This document shows, piece after piece, positions 1 to 8,306 of a stretch of 64,000 bases of DNA. The notes below the pieces were generated by a model. The model was not told the DNA's origin. It searched no databases and worked only from the letters and a program-made list of their open reading frames with translations. Within the stretch, counting starts at the first letter, position 1. Every line of letters starts with the position of its first letter. Origin of the DNA: CBDBCU01 sp965203435 (GTDB lineage: Bacteria; Chloroflexota; Dehalococcoidia; Lucifugimonadales; UBA3495). The position numbers were made by a program, and so were the translations under genes. The stretch lies in the NCBI GenBank assembly GCA_965203435.1, contig CBDBCU010000005.1, positions 372,001 to 436,000 on the forward strand, in the 5' to 3' direction.

Positions 1-682
1 CCGCTTGGATACCTACCGGCAGCTGATTGAGGATTGCCCGGCAGAGTTCCGAGATTTGCTGCTGGGGCCGCTGCTGAGCCAAGCCTCGGTTCATTCCAAC
101 ACCGCCGGCGTGTTCAAGGGCTTTTACAAAAACCGCCGCACCGGCCTTGGGCAATACGGCGGCACCGGCGCCGACGCTTTGTCCCGGATTAAAGGGGAAA
201 TTCGACTGGAAGCGCCGGTATTGAGCAACTTCGAAGTGGAGTATGCCGTCTTTCAGGACGATGCCAACCGCGTGGCCCGGCAAGTCAAAAACCTTGACTT
301 GGCCTATCTGGATCCGCCCTATAACCAGCATCCCTACGGCTCCAACTACTTTATGCTGAACCTGCTGGTCAACTATGCCCGGCCCACGGCCATCAGCCGG
401 GTATCGGGAATTCCGGCGGACTGGCGGCGTTCCGGGTATAATATCCGTTCCCAATCGCCGCTGTTGTTCCGGCAGCTGCTGGGGGATATTGACGCCCCCT
501 TTCTGCTGGTGTCTTTTAACAACGAAGGGTTCATTTCCCGGATGGCTATGGAGGAAATGCTGCGGGAAATTGGACAGGTCGAGGTTTTTGAGATACCCTA
601 TAATGCCTATCGGGGCTCCCGAAACCGGCGGAACCGGCCTCCCTATGTTATGGAAAGTCTGTTTCTGGTGGATAGAACCTAG
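1..682 (+). CDS. D12-class N6-adenine DNA methyltransferase, C-terminal part
   Basis: The frame is open from the window edge, so the 5' end lies outside; a TTG at base 5 is probably internal. The visible 225 residues carry the amino-methyltransferase motif DPPY, followed by NQHPYGSNYFMLNLL, which is characteristic of D12 (Dam/FokI-type) adenine methylases, and a C-terminal PPYVMESLF motif. The enzyme would transfer a methyl group from SAM to N6 of adenine at a specific site. The FxGxG SAM-binding motif should lie upstream of the window. No restriction endonuclease follows; the next gene is an unrelated oxidoreductase 20 bp downstream. The partner, if any, would be upstream. Confidence 0.85.
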   Translation, partial: RLDTYRQLIEDCPAEFRDLLLGPLLSQASVHSNTAGVFKGFYKNRRTGLGQYGGTGADALSRIKGEIRLEAPVLSNFEVEYAVFQDDANRVARQVKNLDLAYLDPPYNQHPYGSNYFMLNLLVNYARPTAISRVSGIPADWRRSGYNIRSQSPLLFRQLLGDIDAPFLLVSFNNEGFISRMAMEEMLREIGQVEVFEIPYNAYRGSRNRRNRPPYVMESLFLVDRT

Positions 683-702
683 TCCGTTGCGAGGCGCTGC
701 CA

Positions 703-1743
703 ATGAAATTCGCATTGTTCACCCACATCCCCTGGCCGGAGGGGGCGGATCCGGGGCGGGTAGTCGCCGCCGCCGTGGCCCAGGTGCAGCGGGCCGAGGA
801 ATTGGGCTTTCACGCCGCCTGGTTTGCCGAACATCACTTTTCCCGCTACGGCCTCGGCTCCTCCTCCCTGGTGCTGGCCAGCAGCATCGCCGCCCAGACC
901 AAAACTATCCGCCTGGGTACGGCGGTGCTGGTGCCGCCGCTGCATCATCCGGTACAGCTGGCCGAGAATACGGCGACCCTGGATGTGGTCAGCGGCGGGC
1001 GGCTGGATGTGGGTTTTGGCCGCGGCACCGCCGGCTATGAATATGCCGGCTACAATGTGGATCGGGCCGAAAGCCAGGAGCGCTTTCAGGAAGTTATCGC
1101 TATGGTGCAGGGCTTGTGGACGACGCCGGATTATAGCTGCGCCGGCCGCTATTTCGACCTGCGGCAGGTCAACCTGACGCCGCCGCCGGTACAGCAGCCG
1201 CATCCCCCCATCTACATCGCCGCCACCCGCACGCTGACCACCCTGGAATATGCGGTGTCCACCGGCCATCCCCTGATTTGCGGCGTGGTGCTGGATCACG
1301 CCGATGCTTTGGATTTGTGCCAGCGTTTCGTAAAAATGTCGGCGGCCGCCGGCCATAACATCCCGATGGCCCGCCTCCCCTTTTTCCGCTATCTGCACAT
1401 TGCGGAAACGGCGGCGCAAGCCCGGCAGACGGCGGAGCCGGCCCTGGCTTGGACGATGGATATGACCGATTGGCGGCGCACTTTTGACTATGGCAGCGAG
1501 GTTCATCAGCGGCTGGCGGATTACCGCCGCGCCCGCACCCAGCTGCCGCCCAGCTATGATTACTTGGCGGCCAACCGGGCTATTATCGGCGATCCGGAGC
1601 AGTGCATTGCCCAAATCCGGCCGTTTCAGGAGGCGGGCATCGACTATTTCGGCTGCAACTTTGACTTCGGCGGTATGCCGCCGGAGCAGACGCTGCGCTC
1701 TATGGAATTGTTTGCCCGGGAAGTAATGCCCGCTTTTCAGTAG
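703..1743 (+). CDS. LLM-class flavin-dependent oxidoreductase (luciferase-like)
   Basis: 346 residues, the usual length for a bacterial luciferase-like TIM-barrel monooxygenase using FMN or F420. The early segment HAAWFAEHHFSRYG, then RLGTAVLVPPLHHPVQLAEN and DVGFGRGTAGYEYAGY, are hallmark family motifs. The ATG at 703 follows the methylase stop by 20 bp with only a weak GAGG-like ribosome site, so it may be translated from the same message. The substrate cannot be deduced. A second, distant LLM protein lies at 54611-55537. Confidence 0.9.
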   Translation: MKFALFTHIPWPEGADPGRVVAAAVAQVQRAEELGFHAAWFAEHHFSRYGLGSSSLVLASSIAAQTKTIRLGTAVLVPPLHHPVQLAENTATLDVVSGGRLDVGFGRGTAGYEYAGYNVDRAESQERFQEVIAMVQGLWTTPDYSCAGRYFDLRQVNLTPPPVQQPHPPIYIAATRTLTTLEYAVSTGHPLICGVVLDHADALDLCQRFVKMSAAAGHNIPMARLPFFRYLHIAETAAQARQTAEPALAWTMDMTDWRRTFDYGSEVHQRLADYRRARTQLPPSYDYLAANRAIIGDPEQCIAQIRPFQEAGIDYFGCNFDFGGMPPEQTLRSMELFAREVMPAFQ

Positions 1744-1829
1744 GGGGATGGCCGCAAGGCAAGGGTCTATACTTGCCCCAATTCCCGGCCGCCATTCCCA
1801 TCCCCCTGCCGCCAATCCCGCGGCTCCCT

Positions 1830-1930
1830 ACCGTCATTCCCGCGTAAGCGGGAACCCCGACGGTACTGTCTTATAATGCCGCAGTCTTGGCAAACCACCG
1901 CGGGATTCCCGCTTACGCGGGAATGACGGT
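1830..1930. repeat. REP-A palindromic element, copy 1
   Basis: 101 bp with inverted ends (ACCGTCATTCCCGCG... / ...CGCGGGAATGACGGT), each containing the small palindrome CCCGCGTAAGCGGG. The spacer carries the family signature TATAATGCCGCA. The rest of the 1744-2160 gap holds degenerate GGGAATGACGGTAG arms (1936-1985) and no convincing gene. Confidence 0.9.
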
Positions 1931-2160
1931 AGAGCGGCGGCCGCCGGGAATGACGGTAGATAGGGCGGCGGGAATGACGGTAGGGGCGGCGGGATGGCGG
2001 TCAGAGTCAGGGTGAATGTTGCCGGCAGCGGCAAGGCCGGCCTGAGTTATGCCGCCGCAAAAAATCCCTATATCCGTTGCAAAAGCACAGGGCAAAGGCC
2101 GGCGGGTTTCGGTTACACTGCGGGAAACGGCTTTCCGGCGCGGGTTGGGAGGGGCGCACA

Positions 2161-3909
2161 ATGGGCTTATTCGGTTTCCTGAAAGTTTCCCTGGGCGGTC
2201 TGCTGCTGCTGGCACTCGCGGCCTGTTCGTCCGATGGGCCGGCCGATTTGCCGGTGACCGGGATGGCAGAGGTCGAAAGGACAGCGGCAGCGGCGGCGTC
2301 TCCGGCCAAAAATCTGCGCCACCAGCAACCGCAAGCGGAACCATCGCCCGCGGCCGTACCGCCGCCATCCGATACCGGCCGGGATGAACGGCACGGCGGC
2401 TCTCTAATCGTGGCGGTTATGGCTGAAACGCCGCATCGGGATCTGCATCGGGAATATCAGGAAACCCTGGCCGCGCCGGGGACGGGCCTGGCCTACAGCC
2501 GTCTGCTGCGGATTAGCTCCGGGCCGGAAACTGCCGCTGGCGGCTTGACTCTGGAGTGCGATCTGTGCGAAAGCTGGGAATTGACTCCGGATTGGAATTA
2601 CGAATTCACCCTGCGGTCCGAGGTCCATTGGCATAACTTGGCGCCGGTGAATGGGCGGCCGTTGACGGCGGCGGATTTGGCGTACAGCTATGCACGGCTG
2701 CGGACGCCCGGTTGGCCCGGGGCGGCCCGCTTTGCCGACCGGGGAATTGGCGACATCACCGCCATTGACGACCATACCCTGCGGGTCAACCTGAACTTTC
2801 GGGACAGCGATGGGTTGCTGGCCTTAGCCGACGGCCACAGCAAAATCATCGCTCCGGAAGTAGCGGCGGAATACGGCGATTTGCAACAAGCCCCGGTTAT
2901 CGGCACCGGCCCCTGGATTTGGGAGGATAGCGCGGACGGCGGCGGCCATTTCCGCCGCAATCCCGATTATTTTGTGCCGGAACTGCCTTATCTGGACGAA
3001 TTGACCCTTAAGGCGGTCAAACATCCCGAGGGCAACGCGGCGGTGAACCGGCGGCGGCTGGCTTTGTACCGGGCGCGGCTGGTGGATGTTATCGTAGCGC
3101 CGCCGACCGACTGGCAAGCCCTGTCAGGCAGCAATGCCGAGTTCAACGCCCGGGTGTCCCAACAGCCGGAAATCGGGGTAGCCCTGACCCTGAACACCCA
3201 AGCCGCCCCCCTGGACAATCTCGACTTGCGGCGGGCGGTGTTCAAGGCCGTCGATCCTTGGGAATATGTGGATTTGACTTGGGCGGGCCAGGGCGGCGTC
3301 GGCTTGGGCTTGCCTTTGCCGGATCCGGATTGGCAGTTGACCCGGAGCGAAATGCACGCCGACTATCTGGCATCGCCCAGCGAGGCCCGGGATTTGCTGA
3401 TTGCCAACGGCATCCACAATCCCCTGCCGCTGGAACTGGCGGTCGCCGACTTGGGGCCGGATTATCGCGCCCTGGGGGAACAGGTGGCCGCCGATTTGCA
3501 GGCGGTGGGCTTTGATCCTATCCTGCGGCTGACTCCGGCTAATCGGATGGGGGAATTGCTTTTTGGCCCGGAACGGGATTATCAACTGGCTTTGGGGCCG
3601 CTGCCGCCGCATCCCACCGTCAACGGCTATCTGTATGCCCTGCTGCACAGCCGGGGGCCGGGCAATATCGCCGGCCATAGCGATGCGGTTCTGGATGGGC
3701 TGATTGAGCGGCAGGCGGCGGAATTGGATCCGGCCCGGCGGGGGGAATTGCTGCGGGAGGCGCAGCGGCGGGTTATGGAGCAGGGCTATATGTTCAGCCC
3801 GGTAACCGGCTCTTATCGCTGGGTGTTTGACTGGGATTTGCAAAACTTTTACCCCAACACGGCCCTGGGGGAATACCACTACTGGGCCGCGGCGTGGCTG
3901 GAGCGGTAG
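2161..3909 (+). CDS. ABC-type oligopeptide/solute-binding lipoprotein (SBP family 5)
   Basis: The frame is open from further upstream, but the ATG at 2161 has a GGGAGGGG ribosome site and begins a clear lipoprotein signal peptide: hydrophobic LGGLLLLALAAC with the lipobox Cys at residue 22. A low-complexity Ala/Pro linker follows, then a family-5 solute-binding domain (CESWELTPDWNYEFTLR, DLAYSYARLR, VIGTGPWIWED). It would be anchored outside the membrane and deliver peptides or similar solutes to an ABC permease. No permease or ATPase gene is nearby, so it is an orphan binding protein, one of three in the window. Confidence 0.88.
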   Translation: MGLFGFLKVSLGGLLLLALAACSSDGPADLPVTGMAEVERTAAAAASPAKNLRHQQPQAEPSPAAVPPPSDTGRDERHGGSLIVAVMAETPHRDLHREYQETLAAPGTGLAYSRLLRISSGPETAAGGLTLECDLCESWELTPDWNYEFTLRSEVHWHNLAPVNGRPLTAADLAYSYARLRTPGWPGAARFADRGIGDITAIDDHTLRVNLNFRDSDGLLALADGHSKIIAPEVAAEYGDLQQAPVIGTGPWIWEDSADGGGHFRRNPDYFVPELPYLDELTLKAVKHPEGNAAVNRRRLALYRARLVDVIVAPPTDWQALSGSNAEFNARVSQQPEIGVALTLNTQAAPLDNLDLRRAVFKAVDPWEYVDLTWAGQGGVGLGLPLPDPDWQLTRSEMHADYLASPSEARDLLIANGIHNPLPLELAVADLGPDYRALGEQVAADLQAVGFDPILRLTPANRMGELLFGPERDYQLALGPLPPHPTVNGYLYALLHSRGPGNIAGHSDAVLDGLIERQAAELDPARRGELLREAQRRVMEQGYMFSPVTGSYRWVFDWDLQNFYPNTALGEYHYWAAAWLER

Positions 3910-3985
3910 GGCAAGGGCAACGGGCAACAGCCGCCGGCCTAACCGCCGGGCAATAGTGCTACATAAACCTTCATTCCCACCCGCT

Positions 3986-4087
3986 ACCGTCATTCCCGCG
4001 CAGGCGGGAATCCAGAACGGCGTTGCCCTATGATGCCGCATCTCCGGCAAGCAACTGCTGGATTCCCGCTTACGCGGGAATGACGGT
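3986..4087. repeat. REP-A palindromic element, copy 2
   Basis: Inverted CCCGCGCAGGCGGG / CCCGCTTACGCGGG ends around a 40-odd base spacer. It is followed by a solitary degenerate arm near 4100-4153 (CCCGCTTATGCGGGAAGGACGG). It fills the gap between the binding-protein stop and the convergent DinB-like gene. Confidence 0.88.
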
Positions 4088-4195
4088 AGCGGGGGCGTGG
4101 GAATCCAGAACGGTTACGCGCCGGATTCCCGCTTATGCGGGAAGGACGGTAGAGAGGGGCGGGAATGACGGTTATATATGGGATGGCCCGCCGGC

Positions 4196-4732
4196 CTAAC
4201 CCGGCGTGGCATAAGTGGGCGGCAGAGCGCCGGCGCCCCGTTGCAGTCCCTTCAGATAGGCAATCTGCCCCTGATGCTGATAGAACTCGCCGATCAGCTG
4301 GAGCAGGATCCCGCCCACGGACAGGTTCGGCCGCCGTTCCCGGGGGATGCGGTCGAAATCCTCCGGGGCCAGCCCTTGCAGATACTCCAGAGTGGCGGCG
4401 CGGACGGCGGCCCCATAGCGCAGCAGTTCCGCCAAATCCAGGGCGGGAAAGTTGGCGACCTGTTCCGGAGTATGCCCAAAGCCGTTATCCCGGGTCGGCA
4501 GGCCGAACTTTTCGTGCCAACCCTCCCGTTCCCACAACTCCGGCTGCCCCTGAATAAAGAACTGGATCCACATATCCTCGACCCGGAGGGTATGCCACAG
4601 CATCCAGCCGATGGGATTGGCGGCCGGCCCGGCCTGCCAGGCCAGTTCCGCCGGGGTCAGGTCTTGGACGGCTTCGAGCAGGTAATCCTGCTCCCGCCGC
4701 AAAGCCATCGCAATGAAATCCGTCAGGTTCAT
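4196..4732 (-). CDS. DinB-family (DUF664-like) four-helix protein
   Basis: 178 residues. The N-terminus (DFIAMALRREQDYLLEAVQDLTP) and the segment NPIGWMLWHTLRVEDMWI match the DinB/YfiT metalloprotein fold; the His in WMLWHT is the usual first metal ligand and H163 (FYQHQGQI) a probable later one. Relatives include thiol-dependent S-transferases and many proteins of unknown role. The ATG follows an AAAGGTG ribosome site. No operon partner is evident: it converges on a binding-protein gene and is separated from rnhA by a repeat. Confidence 0.75.
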   Translation of the reverse strand: MNLTDFIAMALRREQDYLLEAVQDLTPAELAWQAGPAANPIGWMLWHTLRVEDMWIQFFIQGQPELWEREGWHEKFGLPTRDNGFGHTPEQVANFPALDLAELLRYGAAVRAATLEYLQGLAPEDFDRIPRERRPNLSVGGILLQLIGEFYQHQGQIAYLKGLQRGAGALPPTYATPG

Positions 4733-4748
4733 ACTGCACCTTTTTTAA

Positions 4749-4866
4749 TTTACATGGATGGACAGGATAGACAGGATTCTTGATCTGCTATGTAGGATTC
4801 TGTCGATACCGAAACCATCTTACCCGACAGACCCCAAAAATCCTGTCTATCCTGTCTATCCATGTT
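4749..4866. repeat. Family-D inverted repeat (ATGGATAGACAGGAT type)
   Basis: Left arm ACATGGATGGACAGGATAG and right arm CTATCCTGTCTATCCATGT flank a variable middle of about 60 bp. The same arms recur at 17459-17633 and 61789-61905, and as a half element at 28863-28893. It is MITE-like and carries no gene. Confidence 0.85.
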
Positions 4867-4877
4867 TGAATCCGTCC

Positions 4878-5330
4878 CTAGCGATACCCCCTATCGGCCG
4901 GCAGGTCGGGCTGTTTGGCGGCCTGCACGGCCAGCCGGTCGCAGCGTTCATTTTCCGCATTGCCGGAGTGGCCGCGCACCCAGCGGAATTTTACATCGTG
5001 CTGCTCGCAGAGGCGCAGCAGGGTTGCCCACAAATCCGGGTTCAGGGCCTTTTCCTGCCGACTGCGCCGCCAGCCGTTGGCCTGCCACTGCCGGGCCCAG
5101 CCCTTTTCCATAGCGTCCACCACATAGCGGGAATCGCTGTGCAGGATAACCTGACAGGGCTGGGTCAGGGCTTCCAGGGCTTTGATGACGGCCAGCAGTT
5201 CCATGCGGTTGTTGGTGGTGCGCCGATAGCCGCCGCTGAGTTCCTTGCGGTGGCCGCCGTATTGCAGCACAATGCCATAGCCGCCGGGGCCGGGATTGCC
5301 CAGGCAAGCGCCGTCCGTGTGGATTGTCAC
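4878..5330 (-). CDS. rnhA: Ribonuclease HI
   Basis: 150 residues, standard length for bacterial type 1 RNase H, which cuts the RNA strand of RNA-DNA hybrids. The catalytic carboxylates are all visible: D6 in HTDGAC, E44 in NRMELLAV, D66 in LHSDSRY and D131 in ERCDRLA, plus the flexible-loop His H121 (RGHSGNAENE). The GTG start is only 4 bp after the stop of the upstream PaREP1-like gene, so translation is probably coupled and rnhA is the last gene of the PaREP1-like array. That linkage is unusual for a housekeeping nuclease. Confidence 0.95.
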   Translation of the reverse strand: MTIHTDGACLGNPGPGGYGIVLQYGGHRKELSGGYRRTTNNRMELLAVIKALEALTQPCQVILHSDSRYVVDAMEKGWARQWQANGWRRSRQEKALNPDLWATLLRLCEQHDVKFRWVRGHSGNAENERCDRLAVQAAKQPDLPADRGYR

Positions 5331-5334
5331 CAGG

Positions 5335-5694
5335 CTAGACAGGGCGGGCCTCCAGTTTGCGGAGCAACTCCGCTACCCGGCTCAAATCATACTCAATCCC
5401 GGCCCGGGAATCGCAGCACCGGGGGCTGTTGACGGCCAAGGCGTCGACCGAGGAGTAAAGGTCATAAAACTCCTCGTCAGCATACTCCTGCGCCAAGCAT
5501 TCGATTACCCCGACAATGCCGTAAAATCCGGTGTACCGCCAACCTTTGGCCTGGGCAAAACCGCGCAAGGCCCAAGCGGCGGCGTACCATCCTTTGCGGG
5601 AGGCTTGCACCAATTCGCCCTCAGCCAGAGCCATCTCCGCTTTGGACAGAAAAGCCCAGCTGGTGGCGTTGCCGGTAGTGGTTTGGGTAGCCAT
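5335..5694 (-). CDS. PaREP1/HEPN-like small helical protein, array member 6
   Basis: 119 residues, predicted all-helical. It contains the family core ELVQASRKGWYAAAWALRGFAQAKGWRYTGFYG, matching the PaREP1/PaREP8 pattern (DLVQASEKaWgAAahavkalAexRGW). It is the most diverged array member, since the central acidic block is followed by SPRCCDSRAG instead of NAYENTDSRLG. The ATG has a GGAGGG site identical to that of its neighbours, showing that the 5' region was duplicated with the genes. The family is HEPN-like and its function is unknown. rnhA follows directly. Confidence 0.75.
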   Translation of the reverse strand: MATQTTTGNATSWAFLSKAEMALAEGELVQASRKGWYAAAWALRGFAQAKGWRYTGFYGIVGVIECLAQEYADEEFYDLYSSVDALAVNSPRCCDSRAGIEYDLSRVAELLRKLEARPV

Positions 5695-5742
5695 AGCAGG
5701 TTGCCCTCCGGGAAAGGATTGCCGGAAATAAACCGTCCCGTC

Positions 5743-6114
5743 TTACGCCGGCAACCGTTCCAGTTTGCGGAGCAGCTTGGCAACATCCGCCAGGCAAATC
5801 TCCACCCCCAACCGGGAATCGGTGTTCTCGTAGGCGTTCATTTCCAGGGCCGTGGCGGCGTCGAACCAGAGGTCAATATCCTCCACGACGGCGGGGGGAT
5901 AATTGTCGGCCAAGAGGTCCATAACCTCATACAGCCGGCGGAAACCGGAATAGGGCCAGCCCTTTTCCCGGGCAAAACCCCGCAACATCCAAGCGGCGGC
6001 TCGCCAACCCTTTTGAGAGGCTTGTACCAAGTCGCCCCGCGCCAGAGCGTCCTCGGCTTTAGCCATCAGAACCCAACTGGTTTCCACATAGCTCCGGGTC
6101 TGCGTAACCATCAT
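5743..6114 (-). CDS. PaREP1/HEPN-like small helical protein, array member 5
   Basis: 123 residues. Almost identical to array member 2 (6956-7324): both read SYVETSWVLMAKAE and then GFRRLYEVMDLLADNYPP and NAYENTDSRLGVEICLADV. This is a recent duplication. The core DLVQASQKGWRAAAWMLRGF places it in the PaREP1-like group. Its ribosome site GGAGGGCAA is conserved with member 6. Function unknown; a role as a nucleic-acid or RNase-type HEPN protein is only a possibility. Confidence 0.75.
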   Translation of the reverse strand: MMVTQTRSYVETSWVLMAKAEDALARGDLVQASQKGWRAAAWMLRGFAREKGWPYSGFRRLYEVMDLLADNYPPAVVEDIDLWFDAATALEMNAYENTDSRLGVEICLADVAKLLRKLERLPA

Positions 6115-6162
6115 GGCAAGTTGCCCTCCGGGAAAGGATTGCCGGAAACAAACCGGCCCGTC

Positions 6163-6525
6163 TTAGGCCGCCAGCCGTTCCAGTTGGCGGAGCAGCTCGG
6201 CAACATCCGCCAGGCAAATCTCTACCCCCAACCGGGATTCCGTATCCTCGTAGGCGTTCATTTCCAAGGCGATGGCCGCGTCAAAGCCGAGATCCAGATC
6301 CTCGGCGTCATCATATTCGGCCGCCAGCCGGTTCATCACCCCGTCCAGGCCATAAAAGTCGGTGTACCGCCAGCCCCGGGCCTGGGCAATGCCCCGCAGC
6401 ATAACCGCGGTAGCGCACCAGCCCTGGCGGGAGGCCCGTAGCAAATCGCCCGCGGTCATGGCAGCCGCAGCCCGATCCATAAACGCCCAACTGGTGGCGG
6501 CGTAAGTTGCGGTCAGAGTAGCCAT
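6163..6525 (-). CDS. PaREP1/HEPN-like small helical protein, array member 4
   Basis: 120 residues from the ATG at 6525, which has an AGGAAAGGGGGA ribosome site; the longer open frame upstream is not needed. Core DLLRASRQGWCATAVMLRGIAQARGWRYTDFYG. The C-terminal half (NAYEDTESRLGVEICLADVAELLRQLE) matches members 2 and 5, while the N-terminal half and DFYG resemble member 6. It therefore looks like a mosaic between the two subtypes, as expected from recombination within a tandem array. Confidence 0.72.
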   Translation of the reverse strand: MATLTATYAATSWAFMDRAAAAMTAGDLLRASRQGWCATAVMLRGIAQARGWRYTDFYGLDGVMNRLAAEYDDAEDLDLGFDAAIALEMNAYEDTESRLGVEICLADVAELLRQLERLAA

Positions 6526-6572
6526 AGTTCCCCCTTTCCTTTTGCCGTACGGCAAAGATGACGGCTCGCGGG

Positions 6573-6932
6573 CTATGCCGACAGGTTTTCCAGACGGCGC
6601 AGCAACTCCCCGACGCGCGCCAGCCGTTTCCGCACTTCCGACCGGGGCCACCGCCCCTCGTAAAAGTTGCGGTGCAAAGCGTTGGCCGAGTTGAAAAAAG
6701 ACTTCAACTGCCCATCGCCGGTTTCCGCCACCAGACGGTCGATAGTTTGGCTCAGTTCGCCGTGATGGGTATGCCGCCACCCCCGCAGTTCGGCCACGCT
6801 TTTCACCCGCAACGCCGCCGCGCCCCAGCCCTTTTCCGAGGTTTGCAGCAGGTCATTGGCGGCCAGATAGGCCCGGGCCCGGGCGTAGAACTCTCGGCTG
6901 GTGTTGATATAGTATTGGACGCGCCCGGGCAT
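6573..6932 (-). CDS. PaREP1 family protein, array member 3
   Basis: 119 residues from the ATG at 6932 (CGAGGT ribosome site). This is the canonical subtype, with QYYINTSREFYARARAYLAAND, DLLQTSEKGWGAAALRVKSVAELRGWRH, ETGD and LHRNFYEG in the order typical of PaREP1 proteins. It is very close to member 1 (7373-7732), so the array alternates two subtypes. PaREP1 proteins belong to the HEPN-like helical group; the conserved RGWRHxxH could be a nucleic-acid contact. Activity is unknown. Confidence 0.8.
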   Translation of the reverse strand: MPGRVQYYINTSREFYARARAYLAANDLLQTSEKGWGAAALRVKSVAELRGWRHTHHGELSQTIDRLVAETGDGQLKSFFNSANALHRNFYEGRWPRSEVRKRLARVGELLRRLENLSA

Positions 6933-6955
6933 TGGCAACCTCGCTTGAGCTGCGG

Positions 6956-7324
6956 CTAGGCCGGCAGCCGTTCCAATTTGCGGAGCAGCTTGGCAACATC
7001 CGCCAAGCAAATCTCCACCCCCAACCGGGAATCGGTGTTCTCGTAGGCGTTCATTTCCAGGGCCGTGGCGGCGTCGAACCAGAGGTCAATATCCTCCACG
7101 ACGGCGGGGGGATAATTGTCGGCCAAGAGGTCCATAACCTCATACAGCCGGCGGAAACCGGAATAGCGCCAACCCTTTTCCCGGGCAAAACCCCGCAGCA
7201 TCCAAGCGGCGGCGCGCCAACCTTTGCGGGAGGCTTGCACCAAGTCGCCCCGCGCCAAGGATTCCTCGGCTTTAGCCATCAGCACCCAACTGGTTTCCAC
7301 ATAGCTCCGGGTTTGCGTAACCAT
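6956..7324 (-). CDS. PaREP1/HEPN-like small helical protein, array member 2
   Basis: 122 residues, near-identical to member 5 (5743-6114) with only a few substitutions (SLARGDLVQASRKGWRAAAW). Start ATG at 7324 with GGAGGGCAAC upstream. The high identity of members 2 and 5, separated by members 3 and 4, suggests a block duplication of a two-gene unit. The acidic stretch VVEDIDLWFDAATALEMNAYENTD is shared only in this subtype. Confidence 0.75.
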   Translation of the reverse strand: MVTQTRSYVETSWVLMAKAEESLARGDLVQASRKGWRAAAWMLRGFAREKGWRYSGFRRLYEVMDLLADNYPPAVVEDIDLWFDAATALEMNAYENTDSRLGVEICLADVAKLLRKLERLPA

Positions 7325-7372
7325 GTCAAGTTGCCCTCCGGGAAAGGATTGCCGGATGTAACCCGGCCGGTC

Positions 7373-7732
7373 TTAGGCCGACAGGTTTTCGAGCTTGCGG
7401 ATCAATTCCGCTACCCGATTAAGGCGGTTGCTTACCTCGCGCCGCGACATCCACCCCTCGTAGAAATTGCGGTGCAGGGCGCCGGCCGCGGCGAAAAGAC
7501 GCCGCAAACTCCGGTCGCCGGTATGTTCCACCAGCCGGCTTATCGTTGTATGCAGGTCCTCGTGGCTGATATGCCGCCACCCCCGAATTTCCGCCACGCT
7601 TTTCACCCGCAGGGCCGCCGCGCCCCAGCCCTTTTCCGAGGTTTGTAGCAGGTCATTGGCGGCCAGATAGGCCCGGGCCCGGGCGTAGAACTCCCGGCTG
7701 GTGTTGATATAGTATTGGGCGCGCGGCGGCAT
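7373..7732 (-). CDS. PaREP1 family protein, array member 1
   Basis: 119 residues from the ATG at 7732 (GAGAGG site); an in-frame ATG 15 bp upstream would add five residues but has no better ribosome site. It is the promoter-proximal gene of the array and a close paralogue of member 3: DLLQTSEKGWGAAALRVKSVAEIRGWRHISH, TGDRSLRRLF and LHRNFYEG. It lies 120 bp beyond the sufU stop on the same strand, with a palindromic REP-C between, so it is probably a separate transcription unit or attenuated read-through. Confidence 0.8.
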   Translation of the reverse strand: MPPRAQYYINTSREFYARARAYLAANDLLQTSEKGWGAAALRVKSVAEIRGWRHISHEDLHTTISRLVEHTGDRSLRRLFAAAGALHRNFYEGWMSRREVSNRLNRVAELIRKLENLSA

Positions 7733-7761
7733 TGGCAACCTCTCCATAAGCGGGATTCCCT

Positions 7762-7822
7762 GCGGTTACAGGGGATTCATCCTTCAACAAGTTCAGGATG
7801 AGCGGAACGATACCCTGTAACC
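7762..7822. repeat. REP-C palindrome inside a 10-bp inverted repeat
   Basis: The REP-C core TCATCCTTCAACAAGTTCAGGATGA (7782-7809 region) is framed by GGTTACAGGG and CCCTGTAACC. The structure lies between sufU and the PaREP1 array and could act as a transcription barrier; no T-run follows on the minus strand. Confidence 0.75.
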
Positions 7823-7854
7823 AAAGGGAATTGGCGGCGGAAATACCGCCGCCC

Positions 7855-8304
7855 TTATTCCGTCGTTACCGAACTTTCCTGGCCCTCCAGGGCGGCGTTT
7901 AGGGTGTGCCAGGGCAGGATGGCGCATTTGATGCGGGTGGGATAGGCCGCTACCCCGGCCAGCATTTCCAGGTCGCCCAGGGCGTCATAGTCCACGGCGG
8001 CGTCCGGCTCGGTCAACATGGCGTGGAAATCGTCAAAAAGCGCCGCCGCCCAGGCCAAGGGGCGGCCCTTGACGCTCTGGGTCAACAGGGAAGCCGTGGC
8101 CCGGGAAATGGCGCAGCCGACGCCCTGAAAGCCCACATCGACAATCACCTCCTCCTCCACCCGCAGGTAAAGGGATATGCGGTCGCCGCACAGGGGATTG
8201 TAGCCGTCCGCCTGGCGGTTGGCATCGGGCAGCCGGCGATAGTTGCGCGGCTTGTTGTTATGCTCCAGCAGGATTTCCTGGTACAGTTCGTTCAGGTTGC
8301 TCAT
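7855..8304 (-). CDS. sufU: SUF system Fe-S scaffold/sulfur-transfer protein
   Basis: 149 residues. The IscU-like fold is recognised from NPLCGDRI (C39, D41), GVGCAISRATASLL (C64) and RIKCAILPWHTL (C127), the zinc and sulfur-relay ligands of SufU. The insertion between the second and third Cys segments (PLAWAAALFDDFHAMLTEP) is typical of SufU rather than IscU. It would accept persulfide sulfur from SufS for the SufBCD scaffold. It starts 2 bp after the sufS stop, so the two are translated together, as in Firmicutes-type suf operons. It is the last suf gene. Confidence 0.93.
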   Translation of the reverse strand: MSNLNELYQEILLEHNNKPRNYRRLPDANRQADGYNPLCGDRISLYLRVEEEVIVDVGFQGVGCAISRATASLLTQSVKGRPLAWAAALFDDFHAMLTEPDAAVDYDALGDLEMLAGVAAYPTRIKCAILPWHTLNAALEGQESSVTTE

Positions 8305-8306
8305 AA

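Noticed and set aside
679..1815. Long open frame antisense to the LLM oxidoreductase
   Set aside because: High GC gives long antisense frames; the sequence has no family features and the plus-strand gene is certain. The same applies to the long antisense frames over 9472-10992, 13687-15480, 25871-27334, 30478-31911 and 33760-35478.
2077..2160. Upstream TTG start for the first binding protein
   Set aside because: It would add a charged N-terminus before the signal peptide; the ATG at 2161 has a strong ribosome site.
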